From: Oryzias latipes
Taxonomy: Eukaryota; Chordata; Actinopteri; Beloniformes; Adrianichthyidae
Direction of reading: 5' to 3'
Assembly (NCBI RefSeq): GCF_002234675.1
Contig: NC_019868.2
Location: 27,046,293-27,110,292 of the forward strand
DNA: 64,000 nt
The translations under genes were made by a program, and so were the position numbers. Numbering within the stretch: the stretch's first letter is position 1; each line of letters opens with the position of its first letter. Shown here in pieces: positions 38,691-62,904 of this stretch. The notes under the pieces are model-generated. The model was not told the DNA's origin. It saw only the letters and a list, made by a program, of their open reading frames with translations, and made no database searches.

Positions 38691-39559
38691 ATTCCCAGGA
38701 CTTCTTTTTATTAAGAGAACTTCAGAACATAAGAGAGGGACCAGACACCTGCATTTGTCAGATAAAAGATTTCCAAATCCAATCTTTTAACAAAAAAGAA
38801 AGAAAAGAAAAAGAAAAGAAAGAAAGAGTGTTTAGAAAAGCTGACATGACAGCCTGGATGGAGCAGGAGCTGTTTATCGTCTAGGAGACAGGTCAGAGGC
38901 AATCGCTGTTCCCGGAATGTTTCACATGTTCATCTTCCTCTTTCTTTTTGGACAAAACACACGTTTAATGTTTGCAATATCAATGGAAAAAAAAAAAATG
39001 GAGGGGAAACGAGACCATGAGACGGAAGCGAAGGGAAGAAGTCACTGCACATTTAGAGGTCTAAAAGAATCACATTAACATGGCTGAACCGTTAATAAAA
39101 CATGGAGAAAAGCTGAGCTGTATGGGGGGGGGGGTCTAATCTGTGGAGGATGAAGGACAGAGCGGGGGGGGGGTAGGTAGGGCGGGGGGCAAAAAACACA
39201 GTAATACACAACTCACGACATGGCCAATCCGACAGGGGGATAACGCGTCTTTTTTTTTTCCTACACCAAAACGAGCCTTCAATCATAAAATGCCTTTTAA
39301 AAAAGATTTTAGTGTGTTTCTCTTGCAGACACTTTGATATGATCACTGCAAATCTGCAAGGCGCTCCATGTTCAGCTTTTTTTTTGTGCTAAAAATCTGT
39401 ACGGATACTTATAAAATCATTGATAAAAATATTCCTCTGTTAACAATACGCCTTGGAGGGAAACCGTGTGAGACTTGAGGAGGGCAGGGAGGACCGGCTG
39501 GCTGGCTGGGTGTGTGGGGAGGTGGGCCGTCGAGGAGGGGGAACAGTTGGGCAGTGGTG
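38690..39559 (-). other. Probable 3' UTR of the HMGN gene
   Basis: Downstream of the minus-strand stop (39560-39562), the transcript can run to an AATAAA signal at 38712-38707 (read on the minus strand; plus strand tttatt). Long AT-rich 3' UTRs are typical of HMGN mRNAs. The segment includes G-rich and A-rich low-complexity runs. Confidence 0.5.
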
Positions 39560-41371
39560 CTACTCGGACTTGGCCTCCTCCTTGGCCTCCTCGGGGGCTG
39601 CTTCCACCTGGGAAAGGACGAAGAGGAAGAAGAAGTCAAGCCTTTTGGTTTTTGGCGCGTCGGGTCGGCTCCCGCCCGCCGGCGCTCACCTCGTTGGTCT
39701 TGGCCTCTCCGTTCTCAGAGTGGTTCTCCTCGTTGGCCTCTGCCTCGGCGTTCTCCTTTGCCTTCTTGGTCTTCTTGTCCTCCTTCTTGTCATTCACAGC
39801 CTTTTCTTTCTGTTAAAAGAGAGGCGGCCGTTTTAGTTCTGAGAACTTTGCTCTTCACCTGGTTTCTCGACGTCCTTCACCTTTGCTGCCTTCTTGGCCT
39901 TTGGCTCCGGCTTAGGTGGGGCCGGTTTCTGTGGGGGGGAGAAAAAAATTCCTTAATTTTCACATCAAATTTGTATTTAACACATTTATCATTTCCTAAA
40001 TCTTTTTTATTGTCGTGTGGAACCTTTACATCTCATTTTTAAGTGAAAATAACTGCCTTCAAATTATTTTTTCTTCTTCATAGCAAATAATATACAAATC
40101 TCCTTGTTTTTACAGACAATTGAATGCTTTTCATTCATTTTTAATTCTGTCTTTTGAAAGTAAACACAACGAGCGCGTTTCCTTACCGCCGATAACCGGG
40201 CCGATCTCCTCTGGGGCTGAAAAATATCAAAGATGATTAACGGAGCCGCTTTACTCAGATTGAGACTTTAAACAAAATGCGTTTAAAAATGTGCACAAAC
40301 AATACTTATTTATTAGATTTAATAAAAATATATAAAATATATGTGGAGTTAAAAACGACTTACCTCTTCCTTCTCTCCTGCTTCTGTTCCTTGTGCCTGA
40401 GAAACGCACAAAAAAACAGACTAATATGAGAATAAATGACCAAATTAACAATAATGTGTTTTTATTTTGATGCAAAGGGCTGAAAAGTGGTTTTTGCACG
40501 TTTTTAGGCCCATTTAATTTTGCTCCAGAAAACTTCTCAGATTCAGGTGGAAACTGACAAATAATTGTAAACCAGGTGAATTTTCTTGCCCAAAGGGCCT
40601 AAATTGTTGCTTTCATGCGAGGATTGGAACGTGGGCCACGTTAGCCGAGCCATGTGGACCCGTGGAGCCATAAGTTGAGGGCCTGGGCCCTGTTTTTTCC
40701 CTCTCACTCCCCCATTTCTTTCTCTCATTCAATGCATGGAGCTCAGATTTGAAAGCTGGCGCGGGAGTCTTTCAGAAAAGGGGGAGGGACCTTTTTTCGC
40801 GCTCTCGGCTGCCCCCTGGCGGTAGAGGCGGGTCATCGCAGCCATTTGGGACCGCGAACAAAGAGAGAAAATACGTAATTTTATCGAAACGCGCGCGCGA
40901 ATGCCATCGTTTTTCAGTCAAAATGACAAGGAGAGGCACTGGAGGAATTTTGGGCGGCACTTCCGGGCGGTTTGGTGGCGAAATGGCGATAAACAGAGCG
41001 TTTGTTCTCGGTAGGTCGGGCAACGAAGGTGGACAAGAGCTGCAAAGCATGGCTGCTGCTTGTGCTTTAACTGCATGGAGACCGAGACTTCTGACTCCCC
41101 CCCCAAAAAAAGGACAGCGGCGCTCGCAGTCAAACGCGTTTCTACGGTCGCACTCGAACAGGAAAATATTCGTTTTGACACACAAAAAATGCACATTATG
41201 TCTAGAAAATTTAGGGGGAATTAGCGGCGGCGAACAACTGACGGACGTTGCGTTATAATTAAGTAATGTCTCGGAGGGATGTCTCCACAATCATTTGCAT
41301 CGCGTTAATAGCCGATATCCGCCTCGAAATATTTTTATCGCCTCACGAATACGTACCTTTCTCTTGGGCAT
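39560..41371 (-). CDS. HMGN family nucleosome-binding protein
   Basis: Six minus-strand coding exons: 41371-41357 (MPKRK), 40396-40364 (AQGTEAGEKEE), 40216-40187 (PQRRSARLSA), 39928-39881 (KPAPPKPEPKAKKAAK), 39809-39690 (40 residues, Lys/Glu/Asn-rich) and 39607-39560 (VEAAPEEAKEEAKSE, stop). All introns are phase 0 with GT-AG ends. The total is 97 residues, normal for HMGN. The nucleosome-binding core RRSARLSA is intact. The C-terminal tail is acidic. HMGN proteins bind nucleosomes beside linker histone sites and loosen chromatin. The small exons follow the conserved HMGN exon layout. It is head to head with sh3bgrl, sharing a CpG-rich upstream region. Which member this is (hmgn2, 3, 6 or 7 in fish usage) cannot be settled by eye. 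Confidence 0.93.
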
Positions 41372-42370
41372 GGTGAATTCTTTGAGGTTTTCTCACAAAC
41401 ACAACTAAAGCGGCTTTTATTCGCGGGTTCAGTGCATGTGAAGACGAGTGTCTCCCTAATGCTCGGCAGTGTAGTAAACACACTGGAACAGAGAAGCGAG
41501 TGGTTGAATGGGGGGAGGGGTGCGGCTAAAGGCATGATTGATAGGCTCTGGACCAATCAGATGACGCCATTCGGGCCCCGCAGAACACTTGGAATTTTTT
41601 GGAGCCGGTGGTGTTCTAGGGGGTCTGCGCGAATGGCTCCTTCTTCGGTGGGAGAGGAAGCCTGCGAGAAATGGAAGGGGGGAGTCTCCCGTTCGAGGAC
41701 ATGTTTGATTTCACACGCGCGTGAGATGTCACCGCGATAGCGGAGGGCCTAACGGCGGAGGGCTCGCCTGCGTGCTTAGGCCTCCGCCGCGGGGATAAGC
41801 CCCCTGCTTTTTTTTTTTTTTTCCGGGCTCGCGTGTCAAAAAAAGCGCGAGCTCGCGTGTTTAAAAGTTTAAAAATTCACACCGTTGTTGTTTGAGCCCA
41901 ATATGGCGCCTACACCTCTTCCGACATATTTTTTTTTGTTTGTTTTGTCGGTCGGCTTTGCTACATTCGTCTGCCGCCGCGTGCCATAAACGCCTGCAGG
42001 GGGCTCACAAAGCCCGTTTAATGAAAGTAGCTGCTTAACAGCCGTGCTGTTGCACAAAACCCCTAAAAATGAGAGAGGGGGGGGGGTGTCATAGCTGCAA
42101 ATGTTTTCTGTTCAATTTGCAATAAATTCGAACAGAAAACACTTTAGATTCGTGTACGAGCGGGTGGCAGACAATAGGAGGGGGGGGTCAAAGCTGAAAG
42201 ATTCACACAGTAAAAAGCCTCGACGTGTTGCCATCTTGGAACGGGAGCCTTCTCGCGTCGGTGTGCGCGCGCGCGCTAGCTTCCTCGCGGAGGGTAGGGG
42301 AGGGGGGAGTCTGGAAGGGGCGTGGAGGCGGAGGAGGAATGTGAAGCTCCATCCACAGAGCTGAGAACCG
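40740..42370. promoter_or_regulatory. CpG-rich bidirectional promoter region (HMGN and sh3bgrl)
   Basis: CpG-dense sequence covers the HMGN first exon and the upstream side of sh3bgrl. The two start codons (41371 minus and 42551 plus) are about 1.2 kb apart and diverge. A CCAAT word lies at 41553-41557, about 180 bases upstream of the HMGN ATG, next to a TGACGCC word. GC-box-like words (ggggcgtgg) lie at about 42315-42330 upstream of sh3bgrl. Open frames here are by-products of the composition. Confidence 0.65.
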
Positions 42371-42550
42371 GAGCATTTGCGCAGATAGTCTGCGCTGCGA
42401 ACATCTGAACGCTGCTTCTTTTTGGTTTTCGAAGTTTGTTGTAGTTTTTTTCCGTTGTTGTGTCCTTTTGTTGTTGTTATTTCACGTCATCCTTCCTGCA
42501 CGAAGCCGAGCAAAGCAGCTGCTGGAACGGAGAGCATCAAGAGGAAGAAG

Positions 42551-54982
<12,432 letters not shown>

Positions 54983-55560
54983 CACCTTTCCACTGGAACC
55001 TCTGGCCTTCCCCACATCCACGCCTGGACCCAGACCGACCCAGAACACAGAGAAGAGAGCCTCCACTCTTCAGTCGGCTAATAACTAACAATTCTACTTA
55101 CTTTGTTGGAACCTTTTTGTATGATTCGTCTTCAGCTGTGCCTTGAGGCCCCCGGACCTCAGAGTGTGAATCCGATGAAATGTTCCGTTCACGGTTAGCG
55201 TCTCGTTGTAGCGTCCTCTGCAGGAGCACATCCTCACGAATATTGATCCAATCCAAGCATTCATCAGAACTTTCTGGAAAAGTTGTTGATAAACCTCCAT
55301 ATTCATATTTACATGATTCTGATTTAGTGCCATTTGAATCCCAAACTTTTTTTTAATGATTGTTTTTTACTAAGACTGATAAAAGTTTAGAGACTGAAAG
55401 TACATTCCAAAAGGGCCAGAAGAGGGAAGCTTGTTTTGTTTTATTATTGGCCGTCTTTGTTTAAAGGAAGTAGCAGTTTCTCTTCCTTCTGTTGGACGTC
55501 CTGTTGATGATCTTGTACAGCCTGGCCTGACGTGAAATAAAGATTTAGGTGGCAAAAATG
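54983..55560 (+). other. Probable sh3bgrl 3' UTR
   Basis: It follows the TAG at 54980-54982. The AATAAA hexamer at 55536-55541 (tgaaataaagattt) is a good end signal. Confidence 0.55.
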
Positions 55561-57537
55561 ATCCTGTGTGCTCTCCTTTTGGTGTAAAATACATTAAGGC
55601 TGCACCTAAATAAAGGACAGAAAAACTAAACTGCAACTCCAGGGAGTTAGACGAACACAAAAAATGATTTGTCTTTCAAAGAGAACAGTAACTCACAAAG
55701 AAAGTAAGACTAGTCTGTTAAACCCAGTTTATTCAAAATATGTGGAAAATAGAGGAGAAAGGGATTTGCCTAAAGCACAAATTGGACCTCAAGCATCTTA
55801 AAATATTTTGAATAAACTGGATTATACCAGTAATATTTTGATTTTTGCCGGCTTACGTGGTTTCCTGCTGCAGGATGTGTGTAAAATCTTTAGAAAACCT
55901 CAGTCGTGATTCGTCAAAATAAGTCATTTGAAACGGACACTTGGATGCTAAACTGACAAATATATTCTGCTAAAAACAAGGACAGAACAGGTATTTTGTT
56001 GGATAGTTTGCAATTCCACCTGGTGTTTGTGCAAATGACCTAAAACTAAGTGCCTTCACATTTTGAATTTGGAGGAACTTCATAATATTAAAGTATTGGG
56101 ACAGAAGGAGAGGTACATATTCCCCATTTGCATAGCAGTTCAAATAACTAACATGCAAAGTTTTTTTGTCTTAACTCAGTGTTTCCTTCTGGATGGACAT
56201 TGTTAACTTGAAGTGTTGCAACTCATTACTCAAAATGAAGGAGGGTTTTGAACAACGATGCAAATTAATGCTGAAATACACAAATCAAGTCAGATGAAAC
56301 TATACCGGGGAGTCTTTTTATTGAACTGTGACAAATATTGCACATATAGAACATCATGCAACACGTGCAAGTCTGTTGAGTGAAGCAGCAACATGGCATT
56401 TAACTTGCCAGGAGGTTGACAGACAGAAAGAAGCCATATTACTTAAAAATAAATAAAGATATAACTTATCTAAACTCTTAAATGTGACCAAACTTCAGTT
56501 TTAACAGCTTATCCTTTTGTGCTGGAATTAATACTTGTTACACACAAAAAACATAAGCATATTTACACTTATGTATGTGATATTTGGCTGTGCTTTTTTA
56601 AAAATAATCTCTATTAAAAATATACAGAATCATACAAAAATAAGCCAACTTTAAAATCCACTGATAGAAAAATGAGTAAAAAAGAAAAGAAAAACATTTT
56701 TTGCATTAACAAGAGCATAAAAGCAGTAAATTGTTAATCTGTACATTTAAAAAAAATCCAAGGTGTCAAAAGTTTTACATCTTTGGGGTTAGAGGAAGAT
56801 TTTGTTTTTTTGTTATATTGGATATTTGGCCGTACTGGTGAACACAGTTCTTCCTGGTTTGTGCATTATGGGTAATTGAGTCCAGAGGAAGAACTTGTTG
56901 AATTCATCTCATTATGCAGTTCACTTAGAACATACAAGCAAATGCAATTTATTTCAAAGCTAAAAATAAACCTTTGAAAACCAATCATTTTACAATAAAC
57001 ATTCTGTGTTTACAAAGCTAAAAAGCTAAAAAAAATAATAATTTCTACAGTGTAAATGCGGTTTTACAAGATCTACTACAGCTGCCTAAAATAGTTTAAA
57101 GCTTCCACTTTGATTAGTTCCAATCGACTCATGTTTTTTGTGCTTTTGGAGCCTCATATTTTATGGCTGATTGGCCCTAAAATCCAACCCTGGGTGCTGG
57201 GAGGGATGCAAGTCATCACAGCTGAGCTGCACAGCGGTGGAAATGTGCTGCGAGGTGACAAATCGCCGCGTTCTGCTGGCAGTCAGACGGAGGGAAATCA
57301 TCAGCAGGCAGGCTGACCGTGAAAATGGAGCAGCTGTTTGGTGGGGAAGAGGAAAAAGAGAGGGTTTGAGCCTCCTCAGTTCACTCCGTTCCAACACTGT
57401 CCAGTAGTTTGCTGTAGGAAATAGAAATGAACAACAGATGCAAACGGATTCGCATCCGTGGCGTTTAGAACTAGAACGGCACACGCAAAGCAATTGCAAA
57501 TATTTTAAACATGGTCATTACGACGACATTGATTTGC
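55561..57537. other. Intergenic, AT-rich, no gene seen
   Basis: The stretch has no notable ORF or recognised repeat. It lies between the sh3bgrl 3' end and the SINE-like repeat. Confidence 0.45.
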
Positions 57538-58010
57538 TGCATGGTGGGGGTAGAGGTTAGCACCCTCACCTCTCAGAGAGAAGGCCGCGGTTCGAATCCC
57601 GGCTGGGTCCTTTCTGTGTGGAGTTTGCATGTGTGGGTTTTCTCTGGACACTCCAGCTTCCTCCCACAGACCAAAAAACAGGTTCATTGGTCACTTTAAC
57701 CCTTGTGCTTTCTTATGGGGTCCAGATGACCCCACCCTTAAATTGACGTGTTCTCCCTAACATGACAAAGGTGGATAAAGGTGGAAGGATTTCATGTAAT
57801 TCATGGACACCAGTGAAGATCACAAATCATTGAAGAAAAAAGGTTCAGAGCACTGTCTAGTGGGTCTAGATGACCCAACGTTAACGTGCCTAGGATAGCA
57901 CAAGGGATAAGTTTTCCACTGGTGTGTGTGAGTGTGTGGCCCCTGCAGCAGACTGGCGACATGTTCAGGACGCACCCCGCCTTTGCCCAACGGTAGCCGG
58001 GATAAGAGGA
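57538..58010 (+). repeat. SINE-like tRNA-derived repeat, split by a MITE
   Basis: The left part (57538-57695) has a perfect B box (GGTTCGAATCC) and then ggagtttgcatgtgtgggtt and ccagcttcctcccacaga. The right part (57910-58010) continues with gactggcgacatgttcagg and accccgcctttgccc. The piggyBac-type MITE at 57700-57906 sits between them. Another copy lies at 310-590 on the minus strand. Confidence 0.7.
57700..57906. mobile_element. piggyBac-type MITE, copy 3, inside the SINE-like repeat
   Basis: The ends are cccttgtgctttc and agcacaaggg, with TTAA on the left (57696-57699) and ataa on the right. The body is the same as the copy at 35909, in the same orientation. Confidence 0.85.
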
Positions 58011-58159
58011 ATTCAATGATTTGCCCTCTGAAACTTTTTTAAAGTGGGTTGTGAAAGTTGGAAGTGAGAGACACTCCCTTGTTGAGAGCGGTGGACTGTA
58101 CTGTACTGTGTGTTTTCTTTTTTTTTCTTTTTTGAAAAACACTTTTAGAACTGTTGCAA

Positions 58160-58225
58160 ACATTTAACCCTGCTGTTGTGTTCTGGGTCAAATCGACCCG
58201 TTTAGACCTTTTTTCGCGTGCAGAA
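58160..58225 (+). repeat. Fragment of a second TTAA MITE family
   Basis: The sequence tttaaccctgctgttgtgttc followed by gggtcaaatcgaccc is a typical start of another fish TTAA-type MITE, with its internal gggtc/gaccc palindrome. The other end is not found nearby. Confidence 0.45.
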
Positions 58226-58651
58226 ATTTCTCCTGCATGGATGAAATGAAAGATTTCAACCTAAAGATGGAAACAAATATCCGTGCTGTTCCTCAGAAAC
58301 AAACACAAACTTTTCTAAACGGGAACAAAAACAGAAATAAAGTTGATTTTTCTAAGCAAAGAAGCCGTTTTTGTTTTTGTTTTTAGCATTAAAGGTTGTA
58401 GTATCCTGGTTTAGATCATAGTACTTCAAGTTTATCATTTCTTTTGCATGCACTGTACTGTATTTTACTTTACTGCCGTGATTTTCTGTCCCAGTGGTGG
58501 AGGAAGTGAGCCCGTGTGGGTGGAGGGCCCAGTCGTCACATGCAGAAGTGAAACAGGACAGAGGAAGAGAAGTCAAACTTCTGAACCGGCCATCTATGAA
58601 GAGCTGAGAGACGTGCAAAAAGAGGCAGAAAGAAAGACGTTCCTCGGTGTC

Positions 58652-59805
58652 ATGTTGGCGGAAGGTTTTTTGACATCACTGCCCTTCAGGGAGGAGAAAC
58701 GGTTTGCCTCCAAGCAGAAGAGAGGTCAGACGAGCGCTCATGGCGTGAACCCGCTGACGTGTGCAGCTTCTTGCTCCAGGTCTGCGCTGCCACAGATGCT
58801 TTCAGCCGAAGCAGGTAAAGAGCCAAGGCTCTGCAACTCGACTCAAATGCTCTGACGAGGGTCAGCTTGAACTTCCTACAGTCACTTTATGAAGCAAATG
58901 GGTCCTCGAGCTGTTTGCCCTCCGTCTGAAATGCTTCCTCTTTTCTCCTACAAAGACAGCTTCTTCCTTTCAATTGGTCTCTGTTCAGGATAAAACCTGA
59001 ACTTCTTGAGGCTTTAAATAAAAATTTTGATCAAAGTGAATAGAAAAACTAACAGTTGGGCTTTGAAAACATCTTATAATCCATCTGCGTTTGTTCTTTT
59101 GTCAGTAAAAATGTATATTTCTTACATTTAGGACCAAACTTGGAAGATTTAAGCTCAGCCCAGAGACGGAGAGTGCCTCCTCAGCCACCGGGCCTCTTCA
59201 TCCCCGGGTACTCACCTGCACCAACCCCAAATCTCGTCTGCATTGAGAACTGCAGCCTCCTGGACCAGTATCCAGACCTACAGGTGGCCGATTCAGGTCG
59301 CATCTCCCACAATCCAGTGAGAGCCAACTCAAGCCAGCAGGACTCCGGCTACCCTGCGGTGAATTTTAAGCCAGAGGTCTATGCTGGTTCAGCTGTGTCC
59401 ATCCCAGACCAGGGCTATCTGGTCATGGGCGGCACTCAGAGCATCAGCCTGGACGCGAACGAACCAGGGTTGGAGCCCATGTCCAACTCCGTGCTGAACG
59501 GACTGCTGGAAAAGAAGCTGGAGGAGGTTTACATGCAGCATCTGACGGATAATTTAGCTCGATGCAACTCCCACCTGGAGAACAGCCTCCTGCACGGCCT
59601 GGTGCCCCCGCCGCAGCCCGGGTCCCAAGAACCCTACTCACTTGAGAACAGCATGGATCAAGGTCCACAAAGAGGCAGCGGTGACAAAATAAGTTATCTG
59701 AGCACCCAGAATGTTGCTCCCTCCTCACACTTCAGCTCCCCAGTGTTGAGGATTTCTGAAGCTGAAAATCCACATCTGCAGGCAAACGTCCTCCTAAAGT
59801 ATTGA
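58652..59805 (+). CDS. tasl: TASL (CXorf21)-like innate immune adaptor
   Basis: Two coding exons are proposed: 58652-58814 and 59132-59805, joined in phase 1 (AAGCAG|GTAAAG and ttacatttag|GACC), giving 278 residues; human TASL has about 301. The start MLAEGFLTSL resembles the human start MLSEGYLSGL. Central NPVR and MSNSVLNGLLEKKLEEVYMQ resemble the family's NAVLNEYLEQK region. Near the C-terminus SSPVLRIS (Ser at about residue 263) matches the pLxIS motif that recruits IRF5. TASL binds the endolysosomal transporter SLC15A4 and links TLR7/8/9 to IRF5. A weaker alternative donor (AAGAGAG|GTCAGA, about 58724) is also phase 1 and would remove 30 residues. A splice acceptor at 58493-58494 suggests an upstream noncoding exon. 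Family assignment is by motif, not by database search. Confidence 0.75.
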
Positions 59806-60260
59806 ATATGCTCGACCAGGGATTCTGCACGGTCACTCATATGTACCCGTGAAAGGAAATTAAGTGTAATTCCATGTTGCAGCTCTGTTTTATGCATGAT
59901 GGAGTGATGCCTCAAACTCAACTGGTTCCATGCGCCACCTGCTGTCAAAAGGTGGCACTACAGGTCAGCAGTCTGATATGATTTTTAAAGCTTGTTCTTA
60001 GTCACTTCCAGCCTGTTTCTATTTTAAACCTCAATTTAAAAAAACAACAACTCATTTTTAAATATTTGAAAAATCTGAAAGGTTACTTTCCCAAAATCAT
60101 GTAAAGTTAAAGAGTTGAAATAAGATCAATTTGATGAGAGAGAAACCTCAAAGGTCTAAAACCACAGTCCGTTTCCCACCACAAGTCTTCAAACTTTCAA
60201 GAAAAAAACGTTTCAAATAAATTGTCACAAATCTATTCTTTACAAATAAAAATAAAGCTC
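59806..60260 (+). other. Probable tasl 3' UTR
   Basis: It follows the TGA at 59803-59805. AATAAA hexamers occur at 60216-60221 and near 60245-60255. The downstream region to about 61130 is AT-rich with poly-A/T runs and no gene. Confidence 0.5.
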
Positions 60261-61268
60261 ATAAAACCAACCTGTTGCAGTCGGTTTTGGTGTTTGAATA
60301 TATGAATGTCTGCCAGGTAAGAACTGTTTTTGTGGTGCGCAACAAGTATGTCGACCATTGAATGAACGTTTTATCTCATTTTCAAACCATGTCCATTTTT
60401 TTTTAAAATGTAATAGAAAAAAAAGTAAAAAAAACAAAAATAAAAATCGAGAAATAGATTTTCATTTTCAGCCCAAAAGGACCACAAAATTCCTTAGTGG
60501 AGTTCTCGATTTACCACATAACCTTTTTATGTCTTTTAGTAAAAGCGTCCCCAATCTAAACATGTTTCGTGGGATCAATAAGATTAATAGTTTCATTATA
60601 AAAGCAGAAAACAGTCAAGTTTGCCTTTTCCTTTACATTTAAGAAGATTTTTTTTTTTACAAAATAAGGTTTTGTTTTGCAAAAAAACAAACAAAAAAAC
60701 AGCCAGGCTGTCATAAAATCTCTTTTAGTAATTTAATTAAAATAATTAAAATCCTGCGCAAACGTCGACATTAAGTTTAAAACTCAAACTAGTGTCTAAA
60801 ATGAACTTCAGCTGCATTTATAGATTCAATCATGACTTTTCTTTCTGCTTTCAGAAAGAATCTACATTTTAAAACAAAACAGAGTCGTTTAAAACTCAAA
60901 TTCTCATTCAAATAGGACATTAAACAACCCTCAGATTATTCTCAAATGAAGCCTTGGCTCATCGTGTGTAAAATTCTATGTTCTAATCTGGTTTTAGGTT
61001 TAGGAATATGCAGATTGGGTTAATTTGAAAAGAGTGTCTGTAATGCGCTCCTAAACTTGGAGATGTGGCTGTGAATGTTGTGGTGCTTCAACTCTGTGCT
61101 GTTGGTGGGGTGTCCCTGCAAGCTCAGGGATTCCTGTGCACATTAGCAGCAGCATGAGTTCTGCTCAGGGGGTTGTGTGTGTGTGTGTATTGTGTGTGTT
61201 TTTGCGTGCCTCTCTGCCTTCCTGTCCCTGTCCTCCGTCTGTGCCTCACGTTGTCCCGGCATGGCAGC

Positions 61269-62873
61269 ATGATGGCTGCACCGCGGACTCTCTTTTGGCT
61301 CCTTTCTGGTTCTCTCCTGGGATGTGGGGGTCTGACTCCCCCTCAAGCCCACAGCCCGCCACCTTCGGCGGGCGTCAACAGCAGTCTGCATGCGGATGCT
61401 CCCACGGCTCTGCGGGTGTTCAGCGTGGACTACCACCACGTCCAGGCTCCCTTTGAAATCGTGCTGTGGATCATGCTGGCCTCCCTGGCCAAGCTGGGTA
61501 AGAGAGATGAGCCTGTTGGGTCATTCAGGGCGACAATCCAGAAACGTCTAATAAAGTCTTTTTGAATTAGGGTCTATGCATCTGTTCTAGATAAGAATGT
61601 TCTTGTAACATAACTTTAAAAATGTGTCATTCTGTTTCTATGCTGATGATATTCAGCTGTACTTCTCCTTCAATGACTCAGAACTCCACAAACTTACAAA
61701 ACTACTGGATTGCCTTGCCTGTCTGAAGTCTTGGCTCACAAGTAACAGTCTTCAGCTAAACCCACAAAAGACGGAAACACTAATAGTTTCCCCAGAAAAC
61801 ACAATCCCAATAATTTCCCAGCATCTTGGTTCTTTGAGATCCTCTGTACAACCCTGTTTCAGAAATCCTGGTGTCCGGTTTGACCAGTCAATGTCTTTGG
61901 ACCATCATTCCAGCCTTTTAAATAGAAATTGTTTTTATCATTTACGTATCGTAAGAAAACCGCAGGCCTTTTCATCTAAATCAGTCTCTGAGATGGTTAT
62001 CCATGCTTTTATTTCTTCTCGTTTATTGTAATTCTCTTTTTACTTGTTTTAATAAATCTGTTCTTAACCGTCTTCAGTTAGTTCAAAACACTGCTGCAAG
62101 GCTTTTAACAGGATCAGACAAAAGGGAACACATTACCCCCATTTTATCCTCCTTGCACTGACTCCCAATCAAGTGGCGTATTGATTTTAAAATTCTAGTT
62201 TTAACCTATAGAGCTTTAAATGGACAGACCCCAAAATACTTATCAGACTTGCTCTGTCCCTACGCTTCCGTCCGTGCCCTCCAATCCTCGGATCAAAATC
62301 TTTTAAAGATTTTTAAGACCAAGTATAAAACCAGAGGTGACTGGTCGTTCCAGGCAAGAGCTGCCGACACTGCCGATTCTTTTAAAAGTCAACTGAAGAC
62401 ACTTTTATTCAAAAATGCTTTTAGCTGACTGGTTTCATTGTTGTTTTTATTCTACGTTTATTTTTCTTCAATTTAGTTTTTGCTTTACATGATATTTAAT
62501 TAATTCTTTTTCTGCTTTTACTGTATTGTATGCTTTTTTTATTGTTCAGTGCTTTGTGATTTCATCTGTGAAAGGCGTTATATAAATAAAACTTACTTTC
62601 TTGTTCAATTCTGGTTCAGCATTAGAACCGCTAACTACTAAAAAACTATACAGTGCAGGACATATCTAGTGCCCTTAATATTAAAAGCTATTCAGACACC
62701 ATGCTCAATACCCAGCGGGGGCTGGAAGGGGGAGGGGGGGTGAGGGTGCCATCCAGTGTTTCACCCATGGCGTCAAACTAGCCAGGACCGCCTCTGGTGT
62801 TACGATTTTGTTTCGGTTCAACATGAGATTCGCGTATTAAAAAACAACAACAAAAAGCTACAAATTTAGACCC

Positions 62874-62904
<31 letters not shown>

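Noticed and set aside
39453-40042. Plus-strand frames of 113-176 codons
   Set aside because: They are antisense shadows of the HMGN exons.
40749-41740. Frames of 100-172 codons on both strands
   Set aside because: They fall in the CpG island around the HMGN first exon; open only because of base composition.
57571-57610. Possible tRNA gene, from the perfect B box GGTTCGAATCC
   Set aside because: The surrounding sequence matches a dispersed SINE and does not fold as a tRNA cloverleaf by eye.
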